A stretch of DNA of 64,000 nucleotides, from the NCBI GenBank assembly GCA_037013495.1, contig CM072811.1, positions 19,620,159-19,684,158 of the forward strand, written 5' to 3'. Under the pieces are notes generated by a model that worked only from the letters and a program-made list of their open reading frames with translations, searched no databases and was not told the origin of the DNA. This stretch comes from Hippophae tibetana (lineage: Eukaryota > Streptophyta > Magnoliopsida > Rosales > Elaeagnaceae). Made by a program: the position numbers and the translations under genes. Positions 21,669 through 32,496 of the stretch are shown here, piece by piece (position 1 is the stretch's first letter; every line of letters starts with the position of its first letter).

Positions 21669-21676
21669 TATAAAAA
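21669..21676 (+). promoter_or_regulatory. TATA box of the solo LTR
   Basis: CTATAAAAAAGGGGC follows the minisatellite and precedes about 360 bp of R/U5-like sequence. Motif and position only. Confidence 0.6.
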
Positions 21677-22539
21677 AGGGGCAATAGCCCTCAGTTTAGA
21701 ATATAACTTAACAACTCAAAAATGCTTCTACGGTTCTTTATAGCAAAACCAAAGAAAAGAAAATTTCAAAATTGTTTTATCAGATTTCCGAGCAACATAA
21801 ATATTTAAGAGGTGTAGTATTCCAGACTTCATCAGTGCAGTGAAGATCCGAGACAGAAAAAGATTTTGGGCTATTTTATCCTAGGGACGATGGGGCTATG
21901 TTTGCTTGCACAAATTTGGGCAGAGCCGTGAAACGTCTTAAAGAGAGCGACCTAGTCCGCGACTCAACCCAAGCAGTTCATTTCAGGTTATCGGTAATAT
22001 TGTTTTTACATAGTTTTTTACATTTTTGTTCCAACAATATCATATTAGAGTAATAAAATTATCAAGCATTTTTTCCTATTTCAAATTTAGTTTGTGTCCC
22101 AACGAAAAAGGGTTGATATCACCGTCATTTAAAGCATCAGTCGAATTCTCTACTACTATCAACTTTATATAGCTCCAATTTAACCTTACCCAATCTCATT
22201 CGATGTCGAATAGCCATGATTCTCAGCTTCAATCAATGGGCCTATTTTTCCCTTGACGTTGTCCCTACCGCTACCTTTTCGGATATCTCTTTCCTTACTA
22301 CAGGTTTTTTGTGGGTAATGTATCTTACAAGTTAAGTATATATAAAGCCGATCATATATATTATATTTCTTCGGTATTATATATCTCGATGTAATCCTAT
22401 GTTATTATCATATGCCTTTTTACCTTATATTATTGGTTAAAATAATTAGTTCTACCAGTTTTATATTATTGTCACAATTATTTCTAAGGATCAAATAGAC
22501 CCACTATTAAACACTTTACCTCATTCAATAGTAAAATTA

Positions 22540-23787
22540 TTTCTACTACCATTCATGATGGTTCATCCTCTATAAATACTAAATTAGATGGTACTAAATA
22601 TAATCTTTGGTTCAATATTTTGGAAATGCATATTGTTGATAGGAAGAAAAAAAGTTATATTATTAGTAGAAAAGTTTCTCCAAACGACGATAATCCAATT
22701 TATGATGAATAAGAAACTAAATATGTTTTAGTAAAATTATACTTATCAACTCCATGATAGGTAAGTTAATGTCTCACTTTATTTAGTGTGAAATTGTAAG
22801 GAAGTATGGGATATAGTAAGAAAGAGCACTAAGAAGTTTCTGACTCTTCATAGGTTTAGGAGTTAATGAAGAGGTCCTTTCAATTCCTTCAGGGTGGTCA
22901 ATATCTTGTAAAATATTATAATGAGATAAACTCAATCTTTATAGAGTTGGATTATCTCATACCTAATGATATGTCATGTGCTATTGATATTGAAAAACTA
23001 AAAAAATGTAATATTGAGAATTAGATTTATATATTTCTGGTTAGTTTAGATCAAAGTTTGGATCAAGCTAGTAGTCAATTTTTTGCTACTTCTCCTTTGA
23101 CGTGCCTAGAAGAAGCATCTTCGCTAGTCTATCATGAGGTATAGAGATAGGCTACAATAGGCACTAAGGACCACCTTGAACCATCAGCTCTAATTGTTCA
23201 AAGGAATAGGCCACGTTCAGATCCTCCACCTATAAACTTTAGTTCTCACTTTTGTACCTACTGTAATAATTCTAATCATATTGTTAATGTTTGTTGGAAG
23301 GAACACGAACTATCCGAAATGGTACAATCTTAAGCAAGCTGAGCGAAAAAAAATATCTTCTCAAGTTGTTGCATTTACCTCTCAGATTTCTCAAGTAACT
23401 ACTCAAGAAGGTAATTTTGGTTTTGTATTTATTTCTATACTTATAACACTTGCTTTATTAATTTAAGAGCCACTAATCATATGACTAGTAACCACTTTAT
23501 TTTTAATTCTTTAACATCCTCTCATGTTAAGTCTGTTCTAGTTACCAATGAGACACCAATATCAACTTTGGGAGGTGGTAATGTCTCACTATCACCCATT
23601 ATCTTCATGTCTTCTTTTTTATTTGCACCCACTCTTAAGAATAATCTTTTTTCAATTATTCAACTCATTAAGAATCTTAATTGTTCTATAACCTTATGTT
23701 CTATTCACTATATATTTTAGTATAATCAAACGAAAATGATAATTGGCACTGGTGGGAAGAGATGAGGTCCTTATTACTTCGAGAAAG
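22540..23787 (+). pseudogene. Copia-3 gag and protease region
   Basis: The gag N-terminal block appears as TKLDGTKYNLWFNILEMHI near 22585, the middle block as QYLVKYYNEINSIF near 22900, and a CCHC knuckle CTYCNNSNHIVNVC at 23253-23294. A degraded protease follows (ATNHMTSNHFIF near 23475, with no D-S/T-G left), then PTLKNNLFSI and YYFEKG. Many stops are present. The sequence breaks at GAGAAAG 23781-23787, where the next insertion begins. Confidence 0.8.
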
Positions 23788-25707
23788 GGTCAGATAATCC
23801 AAGTTGTGGTTTTCAAGTGGATAGATGATGGATGAATGAGTCACAAGACCGACATTTACAACTATCGACCTTGTGAAATTCCCTTCTGTGGTTTTATTAT
23901 TTATAAAACTCACGTATGTGCACGAATTATTTTATAGAATAATAAGTATACTCCCAAGGTCGATCTAAGGAAAGAATTTGTGTGATTTTTAATTTATTAT
24001 TCAAAATCTTAAAGACAAAATTGAATCCTAAATATCCTGTCACGATATTTTGGTTCGTTTGTTTCCTAATCTAATAACATAAAAATATAAATAAGCATAG
24101 ATATAAATTCAATAAACAATAATGAAAATTTTATCATTCATAATAGTGGAGTATTTAATGATATAATAATTAATTTAATTATACTTGCTTGTATTATTTA
24201 GGTTATTAAAGATATAAATTAATATTTGTTGATTTTCTCTTTTGGATATGAAAGTGTCCTTAGGTGGGACCCAAATTCTTTTGTTTAATATTAACTAACC
24301 AATATTCTTAGATGAGGCTTATTAATTAATTAAATATTAAATTTCAGCTTTATTTTTATGAAAATAGCAAAACATCTAATCACAACTTTAGGCGGAGTCA
24401 AATAATTAGACTTTATTCAAGGTGTCCAAATTAAACCTAAGAATTTAATTTTTCAAGTACTAACTTTCAAATTTTAAAACCAATATTGAAAATATGTCAT
24501 CAATATATTTTCGAATAATAGTTCTTATAAAAAAACTTTTGAAATAGAGTTTAACTCTAACTACCGAGTAATTGTACCAACAAATAAAAGAGCACTACTC
24601 TAAATTAGACTGAATAATTAAACATTAAAATCTAATTTTCAGATTTAATTTTGTAATGAAAAATAATGTTTTTCTCTCTAACATCCTTAATATAAAATCT
24701 TGAGTAAAAAAATCAATTTATTTTATAAAAGTGTTTTACCTATGTAATATTTTGCAAGCATAAAAACGTTATAATTATATCATATTTACAAACAACCAGT
24801 CATGTTAAATTTAATCATAGAAAAATTAAATATAACATATAAGAATAAAACATAAAATGATAACTGTAAATAATCCATTAAAATAATACCTTGAAAGAAT
24901 CCTTAAAACAGTTTGATGTTAATTATATTACTGTAAAACCTTCAAACAGATTTGCATATCTGCTTATTGAATCAAAAAGTAAAAATTTATAAAAACATAA
25001 CTAGTTCCTCTCAAAAAGAAAAGAACTTTAAAAATAAAAACTACAAAAAAAGAAAAAAAGAAAACCTTTCTAGAGAGAGAAAGAGCTCAGAATTTTTTTT
25101 GTTTTGGAATGGGGGAAGATGGTCCTTTTATAGATGAGAAAAAGGCCAAAAAGGGGGGGAAATATTTCAAAAATTAAGTTTGGGCACGTTTGGACAGCTT
25201 GGCGCGCGTATAAGGCACGGAAATCTCACTAAATGGGCTATCAACACGATAGATGGGCGGCTGGTGCACCCGAGCGTGCGCAGGATATGGAGAGGAGTGT
25301 GCAGGTGCGTGCATGGCATGGTATGGGCAGGCATGATGCTGCGCGCGAGACTCGGCGTGATTCGGATAGTACGCGCACTGTTGAATGTGGGAATCGACAC
25401 CATGGGCGGTTGCGCACTCAATTTTGACATTTTTGACCCATTTTGTTCAATTTTTCCATTTTTTTGACTTTTTCTCATTTATTTTCTCAATATATTTGTG
25501 ATGTATTACCTCTAGTGTTTTTTCTTCTTTGAGTCTTTAAGTTATTTTTGAACTAAAATACCTGAAAAATAAAATAAAAATACCTATGATTCTGAAAAGA
25601 AAAATTTATATAAAAATATGATAAAATCATATAAATATAAATCTATTTAATCAATTAAAATACATTAAATCATGGTAATTTTAGTGCTTTTTAAGCACTC
25701 ATCAATA
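23788..25707 (-). mobile_element. Gypsy-type LTR insertion in Copia-3
   Basis: About 1.9 kb is bounded by GAGAAAG at 23781-23787 and 25708-25714. Removing it rejoins YYFEK to the pre-integrase HYRLRHPSF of Copia-3. The right end on the minus strand begins TGATGAGTGC near 25704. The left part contains sequence resembling, in reverse, the conserved end of the other gypsy LTRs here. A GC-rich block (25180-25440) lies upstream of a minus-strand TATA box, as in Gypsy-B. The exact left end is unclear: a 7-bp duplication and no clean CA end are atypical. Open frames over the GC-rich block look like chance. Confidence 0.65.
25124..25133 (-). promoter_or_regulatory. TATA box of the gypsy-type LTR insertion
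   Basis: The minus strand reads CTATAAAAGG, downstream of a 260-bp GC-rich block in otherwise AT-rich DNA. The order GC-rich block then TATA box matches the LTRs of Gypsy-B. Confidence 0.5.
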
Positions 25708-26625
25708 GAGAAAGTGATAAGTCAAGAATTATGTTATGACATTATCGTCTAAGACATCCATCATTTACTTATTTGGAACATTTATTTCCTAAACTATTTT
25801 ATAATATTTTTGTTTATACTTTAATTTGTGAATAATGCATCTTTGCCAAAAATAATTAGACTACTTTTAAAATTAGTTCTAATAAAGGCCTATTTTTTTC
25901 CTTGTGTCTATACTAATGTGTGGGATACTTTCTCTACTCTCAGTACTTCTGGTCATAAATATTTTGTATACTTTATTAATGATTACACTCAAGTCACTTA
26001 TTTATTTATTGAAATCTAACGGTGATGTTACACAATTTTTTCCTCAATTTTATAAAATGATTGTCACATAATTTCATGTACCGGCTAAAGTTTTTCATTT
26101 GGATAATGGTCATGAGTTTCTAAATCAGTTTCTTACTATATTTTTTAAAAATCATGGCATCATTCACAAGATAATATGTGTTTATACACCTTCTTGAGGT
26201 GGAGCACGCCCTATGCTTTACTATATGCATTCCTAAAAATTTCTAGGCTAATGAATTTTCAAGTTTAATGCTGCCATGACTGCTACTTTTCTTATAAACC
26301 AAATGCCTGCTCGTATTCTTGACTCTTAGATTCCTTTGAGAAAATTATCTCTTTTTTGTACTTTATCATATGAATTTAATATTTTTCCTAAGGTGTTTGT
26401 TGTGTCTGTTATGTTCATGCACATGTATTTCATTAGGACAAATTCGATCCTCTTGCTTTTAAGTGTGTTTTTTGGGGTACTTTAACACTCATAAAAAGGG
26501 TATAAGTGTTTTCACCCACTTACCCATAAATATTTTATGTCCCTGGATGTTCAATTCTATGAATATGAATCTTATTTCTCCAACGTTGTCTCTTTGACTC
26601 CTCTTTAGGGGGAGATTAATATTAA
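25708..26625 (+). pseudogene. Copia-3 pre-integrase and integrase
   Basis: It resumes after the LTR insertion with HYRLRHPSFTYLEHLFPKLF (25745-25803), then integrase blocks: FPCVYTNVWD, GHKYFVYFINDYTQVTYLF, HLDNGHEFLNQF, GIIHKI and a degraded RTNSILLLLSVFFG. The frame continues past DVQFYEYESYF to GEININ at about 26620 and stops where Gypsy-B starts. Stops and small frameshifts are scattered throughout. Confidence 0.82.
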
Positions 26626-27547
26626 TGATGCTTATTTTCGCAAGTGTACAAATCGTTCAAGTAATAAAGTGTACAAAAAGTACGGATATCGAACCCACAA
26701 GGAATGGTGTTACTAAGTACCGAAATTGACTAACCCTAATTTTATTTGAAAACCGAATTGTGGAAATTGTTTTAAAAGCAAATTAACATAAAACTAAACG
26801 CAAATAACAAAATTTAATGTTGTTCACAAATGATTAAAAACGCTAAGGAATTTGAATTCGCTAAATCAATTCAATCCGATTTCAAGTCATGTTATATGAG
26901 AATCAAAGCTAAAAGTGATGGTTGAAAAACCCAAAATTATCTAATACTCTCTCTCAAGTTATATTAGAATTACTTATCTATGAAAACCGACTATATTTCT
27001 ATGAAGATTTAATCACAAATAAGCACATTACGATTTTTGGAATTTCTAGAATAACCACATACATCATGCATTAGGTGTCAAACTCGCATTCAACATACGG
27101 TATTTATCACAAGAAGCATTCATTACACATCTCCTCTCGGTCTCAATATAATGCAACAAATCATTTAAATCTTGATCAGAAATTTAAAAGCATTAAGCAT
27201 GGAAATAAATACTCAACTTGAAAACAATGAATTCATATAACGATAACACAAGAAATCAGATTTTCTTGATTCAACTACATCATAGCCTTAGCAAAAATGA
27301 ATTAGTTCATAACGAAATTAAGAACAAACATATTCTCAATTGAATCCATGAACAAACAATCTGAATAAACTGCAGAAAATAAAAGCTAAGGAGAAGAGAT
27401 GAAGAACTCTTGAAGATGAAGACTTTGTAGCAACAATTGTGATGATCCTTCAAGCTTCTCCAACCTTTCTCTCCAAAATTTCTTTTTCTCCTCCAAAAAT
27501 AACTTAGATCTGCTCTCTCTGCCGCCCCCCTCTTTTCCATCATAATG

Positions 27548-27555
27548 TATATATA
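27548..27555 (-). promoter_or_regulatory. TATA box in Gypsy-B 3' LTR
   Basis: TATATATA lies in AGATCTATATATACATTATG (minus strand), just downstream of the GC-rich repeat. The same box is at 33419-33426 in the other LTR, where it would drive the element's RNA. Confidence 0.5.
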
Positions 27556-27619
27556 GATCTAGGGTTTGGGGGGAAATTTTGGAACAAAACAACATAAAAA
27601 ATGTGTTTTCGGATGAAAC

Positions 27620-27990
27620 TCGCCGGCGGCGACATTATTCTCGCCGCGGCGAGTCTTCTGGAAAACTAAATTTTGGGTTTTTGGATTTTGGCCGGCGGCC
27701 AAAATAATGTGGCTGGCGGCCAACATAATGTGGCCGGCAGCAAGATTCTTTGGCCGGCGGCGAGAATTATTTGGCCGGTGGCGAGATTAGTTTACCAAAA
27801 TTTGTGCTCTCGGGAAGATTTTCGCCAGGATTTTAGCCGGCGGCGAGATGCTTTGGCCGGCGGCGAGATACTTTGGCCGGTGGCGAGATTCACTTGGCCA
27901 TAATCCGTGCTCCCTGCATGATTTTCAACATTTTCTCCGTAAGGTTTTCGCCGGCGGCGAGAATACTCTCGCCGGCGGCGAAATTCCAAA
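27620..27990 (-). repeat. GCCGGCGGCGAG minisatellite in Gypsy-B 3' LTR
   Basis: About a dozen variants of GGCCGGCGGCGAGA, spaced by short AT-rich stretches such as TACTTT, form a GC island upstream of the TATA box. The right LTR has fewer copies. Open frames over it on both strands come from the repeat and are not genes. Confidence 0.85.
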
Positions 27991-28205
27991 TTTTGAAATT
28001 TTGTTCTCTTTTCATTTTCATTCAATCCCGATCATTGTACTTTGTCCCTAACTTCTCCAAAATTATGATTTTACCTGAAATTGCACTTTAAACACGAAAT
28101 ACCCGTGAAATGACATTTGTGGATTAAATAATCAAATAAACACAATTTTCACACAAATATCATCATTTAAATCATAACAAAAATGCAATAATTTAGCTCT
28201 TATCA

Positions 28206-29767
28206 ACAACCCCCAACCAGTTTCTTGCTAGTCTCTAGCAAGAAAAGTGATCTATGAATAATTTAAAAGGAGACATTAAAAGAAACATTAAAAGAAAAAT
28301 TCAAAGGAAATTTATTCTATTTACAACATTGCATTAAGCGTATGCAATAAGCCTTTAAACCCCTAGGCGGCCCTAGTAGGATGAGTTGTAGTCTCTTGAG
28401 GGCTTCCAGTGATGATACCTATAACTATCCTAACTTAAAACAATAAAATCACATAACAAATAATTTGCACAAATGTCTCAAAAATTGTAAATAACACCCA
28501 ACATATAGAATAATTAAATGTCACCTAAGCTTTAAGAAATCTCAAATGAAAATTTCACTTTTGTTTTTGAGTCTTAAACATCCATCAAACCACAAACCAA
28601 TAGCCATAATGCCCGGATAATATTATGCATAACATCCACAAACAAAAAGGTGAAATCTCAAACTCCATAGGCTCACTTTTCAAACCTCTCTCCACCAATG
28701 AAGGAAAAATACACCACTTCAGATCAATAGGACTTTATGAGGCTTGTAATGTTAGGCTTAGGTATTTGGTTAAGAAAGAACGGGAAGTGTCAAAATACAA
28801 ATAATAGCACTTATTAGATTAAACACAACCAATTAAGTAAAAGAGTAACACCATTTAACCCAAATTGTTTCTTCCGATCATAACCCATTTTTCCAAAGAT
28901 AAACCAACTTCTTCCTCAATTTTTTTTTACCTCAGTATATCAATCACTAATACTCTTTTATTTACTAGAGTGTGAAGGCCTTTTTTTTCTCTCTCTCTTT
29001 TTTTTTTTTGAAACACAACCCCCAACCAATTTCTTCCAATATATGTGAAAGAATTATTATTTTATTTTATTTTTTTTATTCCATCCTTACTCCAATTGCT
29101 CTTGAAAAGTTTGTGTTCAAAATTAATTGCTCTTAACAAATAAGGTAGGAATTATATATATATATATATTTTCGGCTCAATAGAAGGTAGGTTATATAAG
29201 GCAAAAAGAAAGAAAAGTAAGGCTAACAATATATTTAAATAGGCTCAAAGAGGTAACTAGTGATATAAGGATAACAAGGTAGGCTTAAAATGACACAATC
29301 GATCCAAAAATGGCCTACATCATATCCTAAACAGTGCAATTCCAAATTATTTCGCCTCAAGAGGTTTTCAAATGAGTTCTAGAGTTTGTTGAGATCACAA
29401 AAATATTCATGAAAAATTCGCACATAAGACTTCTCTAAGCATTTAGACTAATCAACCAAATCATACCACATACCAAAAGAGTCGCCAACTAGGTAAAATC
29501 AACATTTGAAATTCTCTTTAAACCGAAGCAAAATTTAATGTCTTCTAATAGCTACTTGTTATCACAATCACATTATTATCATCAACGTGCAAATTAAAAT
29601 AAGTAAAATGCAAATAAAATAAAATAAAAATAAAAATAGAAATAATACAATAAACAAATAAAAGAAATTAAATCAAAATGCAGAAAAATAAATGGAAAAT
29701 CAAAATTAAACACAAATAAAAACACAAACAAAACTAATAAAAATGAAGGGAAGAAACGATTTACCGT
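28206..29767 (-). other. Gypsy-B non-coding 3' internal region and polypurine tract
   Basis: No protein domain occurs between the gag-protease stop and the 3' LTR, where RT-RNase H-integrase would be in an autonomous element. The minus strand reads CTGGTTGGGGGTTG at 28219-28206 beside the LTR, a likely polypurine tract. At 29785-29810 the sequence CTTACATTGTCCTCAATGTAAG is a near-palindrome typical of gypsy 3' tails. Tracts of A/T and a short TA repeat (29155-29170) are also present. Confidence 0.7.
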
Positions 29768-32287
29768 TTACTGCACCCCCAACCAAAACCTTACATTGTC
29801 CTCAATGTAAGAAAGGAAAGAGAGATCTCCTTTCCGCCAGCGGTGAAACTGCCCTCGCCAGTGGTGAACGTAAGATTTTTTTTTCTTTTTTTTTCTTAGA
29901 TGGGATGGCATTGGCTTTAACTCAATCTTGTTGGCTCCATTCTTTACCACTGAGGTTGGAGTTTCATTTGTTCCCAACTCCTTAAATGTTTCATCACTGC
30001 ATAAATGTTCATTAGGTGCTGCTAGTAATTTAGAACATTGTCTCGTCCCCTCATCTTCCTCCTCAATTGTTGCAGATTTCACAAGGCAAGCTTCTAGTGG
30101 TAGCAATGAAGTTCTCTCCTCAAAAGTTTCCGAGATTAACCTGTCAAGAGTGTTAATTTGAAAACAAGAATGTACATCACTTGGAAATTTTGTTTCTTCA
30201 AAAACATCAAAAGTTACTTGTTCATCTTGCACCCGTAGAATGAGTTTTCCTGGCTGAACATCAATCAATGTTCTTCCAGTTGCAAGGAACGGTCTCCCCA
30301 ATATCAACGGTATCTCTCTATCTTCCTCCATGTCAAGCACCACGAAATCTACAGGGAAAATAAACTTCCCCACTTTAATTAAAACATCCTCAATTACCCC
30401 TAGAGGATATTTCACCGATCGATCCGCTAATTGTAAAGAGATTGAAGTGGGCTTCACTTCTCCAAGGCCTAGTTTCCTAAAAACTGAAAGTGGCATCAAA
30501 TTAATGCTTGCTCCTAAATCACATAGGAATTTATCAAAATTACAACTTCCTATAGTACAAGGTATAGTAAAACTCTCTGGGTCTTTCAATTTCTGTGGTA
30601 GTTTTCTTTGAAGAACTACACTGCACTCCTCATTTAGCATGACAGTTTCATTATCTCCCAACCTCCTCTTCTTTGATAAAATTTCCTTCATGAATTTTGC
30701 ATACTTGGGCATTTGTTCCAACATCTCTGCAAAAGGAATGTTAATATGCAATTTCTTAAAAATATCCAGAAATTTATCAAATTGATTATCAAGCTTTTTC
30801 TTATTCAATCGTTGAGGATATGGGATAGGAGGCTCATATTTTGCATATGGGGAAGGTTGAATATCTTGGGATCTTGATGGCTTTTCTTTAGATTCTTCCA
30901 TCTTTTTCTCCGATTTCCTCTGATTCTCAAGTTCTTTACCACTTCTCAATGTGATAGCCTTTACATGCTCTGTGGGATTTATTGTGTCACTAGGCAGCGA
31001 TCCTTGAGACCTTTCTGCAATCTGGTTTGAAAGCTGCCCCAGTTGGTTTTGGATGTCCCTGTTGATTGCCTCTTGATTTCTGAAATTTGCTCTTGTCTCC
31101 TCAATGAACTTTCCTAAAATTTCTTCCAAATTTGTTTGTTTTTTCTCTTGGGGTTGGTAGGAAGATGATGACGGTTTGAATCCCCCTTGGTTATTTCGCC
31201 ATGACAAATTTGGATGATTTCTCCAACCTGGATTGTAGGTGTTTGAGTATGGGTTATGTTGAGGTTTTTGGAAATTTGAAACATAATTTGCTTGCTCACC
31301 ATTTGGTGAAGCAAATGGATTTCCAACTTGGCACTCGATACTAGCATGATTTCCACCACATAAATCACATTGTGTAGTTGGTTTGGATTCGAATTTGGAG
31401 GACAAAGAATCCATTTTTCTTGAAAGAACAGCAACTTGAGCCGACAAAGCATTCACTGAATCAATTTCATGCACTGCTGCTGGTCTTTTTGCAATTACCC
31501 GCTCTGAATGCCACTGATTGTTGTTTTCTGCCATAATCTCTAACAACTCATGAGCATCCTCCGGTGTTTGTCCCATTAAAGACCCTCCAGCTGCAGCATT
31601 AATCATTGCACGATAGTTTGAAACCAACCCATTATAAAATGTAGAGACTTGCAGCCAAATTGGTATACCATGATGTGGGCATTTCCTCAACATTTCTTTG
31701 AATCTTTCCCAAGCTTCATACAATGATTCTTGGTCATATTGTGTAAAAGATGTGATTTCATTCCTCAATTTTTCCGTCTTAGCCGGAGGAAAGAACTTGG
31801 ACAAGAATTTTTGAACCAATTCATTCCATGTCGTAATTGATCCCGGTGGTAATGAGTTTAGCCACTCCTTGGCTTTATCCCGAAGTGAAAAAGGAAAAAC
31901 CCTCAATCTTATAGCATCTTCAGACACATCATTTATCTTGTAAAGATCACACACCTCCAGAAAGTAAGCAATATGTGCATTTGTATCATCCTTTGACATC
32001 CCCCCAAACTGATTTGATTGAACCATTTGGATAAAGGATGGTTTTATCTCAAAGTTATTGGCTTGAATAGTTGGCCTCCTTATACCCGAAGTAGTCCCAG
32101 CAACATTAGGCGCAGCATAATCCCTCAAAGCTCTACGATTTCCACCTCCTTCAACAAATGGTGGATCCATGGCTGATTGTCTATTAGGAGCTGAAGTTGA
32201 ACGTCTTCTCTCTCGGTTTAGACGCCTATATGTTTTATCAATCTCCGGATCAAATGGAAGTAGGTTAAGGCTTCTTGTACGTCTCAT
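29768..32287 (-). CDS. Gypsy-B gag-protease polyprotein, intact 839-aa ORF
   Basis: This encodes the retrotransposon coat protein fused to an aspartic protease that would mature it in virus-like particles. It starts at an ATG 180 bases after the primer site. Residues about 100-230 form the gag core (FPFSLRDKAKEWLNSLPPGS, FLSKFFPPAKTEKLR, ESLYEAWERFKEML). A short CCHC-like finger is CDLCGGNHASIEC at 307-319, with spacing C-X2-C-X3-H-X4-C. A Lys/Glu-rich linker spans 450-480. The protease lies at about 575-680 with active site D-L-G at 590-592 (CDLGASINLMPLS) and LILGRPFLA. After KPMPSHLR (797), where RT would follow, the frame runs into a lysine run and a novel 35-residue tail. No stop or frameshift is seen. 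Confidence 0.92.
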   Translation of the reverse strand: MRRTRSLNLLPFDPEIDKTYRRLNRERRRSTSAPNRQSAMDPPFVEGGGNRRALRDYAAPNVAGTTSGIRRPTIQANNFEIKPSFIQMVQSNQFGGMSKDDTNAHIAYFLEVCDLYKINDVSEDAIRLRVFPFSLRDKAKEWLNSLPPGSITTWNELVQKFLSKFFPPAKTEKLRNEITSFTQYDQESLYEAWERFKEMLRKCPHHGIPIWLQVSTFYNGLVSNYRAMINAAAGGSLMGQTPEDAHELLEIMAENNNQWHSERVIAKRPAAVHEIDSVNALSAQVAVLSRKMDSLSSKFESKPTTQCDLCGGNHASIECQVGNPFASPNGEQANYVSNFQKPQHNPYSNTYNPGWRNHPNLSWRNNQGGFKPSSSSYQPQEKKQTNLEEILGKFIEETRANFRNQEAINRDIQNQLGQLSNQIAERSQGSLPSDTINPTEHVKAITLRSGKELENQRKSEKKMEESKEKPSRSQDIQPSPYAKYEPPIPYPQRLNKKKLDNQFDKFLDIFKKLHINIPFAEMLEQMPKYAKFMKEILSKKRRLGDNETVMLNEECSVVLQRKLPQKLKDPESFTIPCTIGSCNFDKFLCDLGASINLMPLSVFRKLGLGEVKPTSISLQLADRSVKYPLGVIEDVLIKVGKFIFPVDFVVLDMEEDREIPLILGRPFLATGRTLIDVQPGKLILRVQDEQVTFDVFEETKFPSDVHSCFQINTLDRLISETFEERTSLLPLEACLVKSATIEEEDEGTRQCSKLLAAPNEHLCSDETFKELGTNETPTSVVKNGANKIELKPMPSHLRKKKKKKSYVHHWRGQFHRWRKGDLSFLSYIEDNVRFWLGVQ

Positions 32288-32470
32288 ACAAAAATCCTAC
32301 AACCAGAAAATCAACTAGCACAAAAACAACACAAAGTTACCCTTCTTTTTTTTATGATAAATAAAATATAATAGTAAAATAAACAAAATTAAAAATGAAA
32401 GAAAGATAAAGCAAATTAACTTCAAATTAAAATTAAGATTAGGTAGTATCGATATTAATAAAATCAAACC

Positions 32471-32490
32471 ATTCCCCGGCAACGGCGCCA
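32471..32490 (-). promoter_or_regulatory. Gypsy-B primer-binding site (tRNA-Asp)
   Basis: The minus strand reads TGGCGCCGTTGCCGGGGAAT six bases after the 5' LTR end. This is complementary to the 3' end of plant tRNA-Asp(GUC), the usual primer of Athila-type elements. It is well preserved. Confidence 0.9.
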
Positions 32491-32496
32491 AAAACT

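Larger units (their letters stand above)
21303..22036 (+). mobile_element. Solo LTR, 734 bp, with target duplication ATATC
   Basis: The block starts TGTTGGAA and ends TTCCAACA (8-bp perfect inverted ends) and is flanked by ATATC at 21298-21302 and 22037-22041. A TATA box (21669) fits plus orientation. The flanking sequence read without the block matches 39722-39800, an unoccupied copy of the same site. This proves an insertion. No internal region is present, so it is a solo LTR left by recombination. Confidence 0.92.
26626..28205 (-). repeat. Gypsy-B 3' LTR
   Basis: On the plus strand it starts TGATGCTTATTTTCGC and ends CTCTTATCA; on the minus strand TGATAAGAGC to AAGCATCA. It aligns throughout with 32497-34055. 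It is longer than its partner because of extra copies of the GCCGGCGGCGAG repeat. Confidence 0.93.

Noticed and set aside
25167..25478. Open frames on both strands over a GC-rich block
   Set aside because: Both strands are open, there is no domain, and the position is upstream of an LTR TATA box.
27673..28091. Open frames across the GCCGGCGGCGAG repeats (also 33600-33941)
   Set aside because: Repeat-driven; they contain the LTR's minisatellite and lie in non-coding LTR sequence.
31114..31452. 112-codon frame antisense-frame neighbour within the Gypsy-B ORF
   Set aside because: It lies in another frame of the intact gag-protease gene with no motif of its own.
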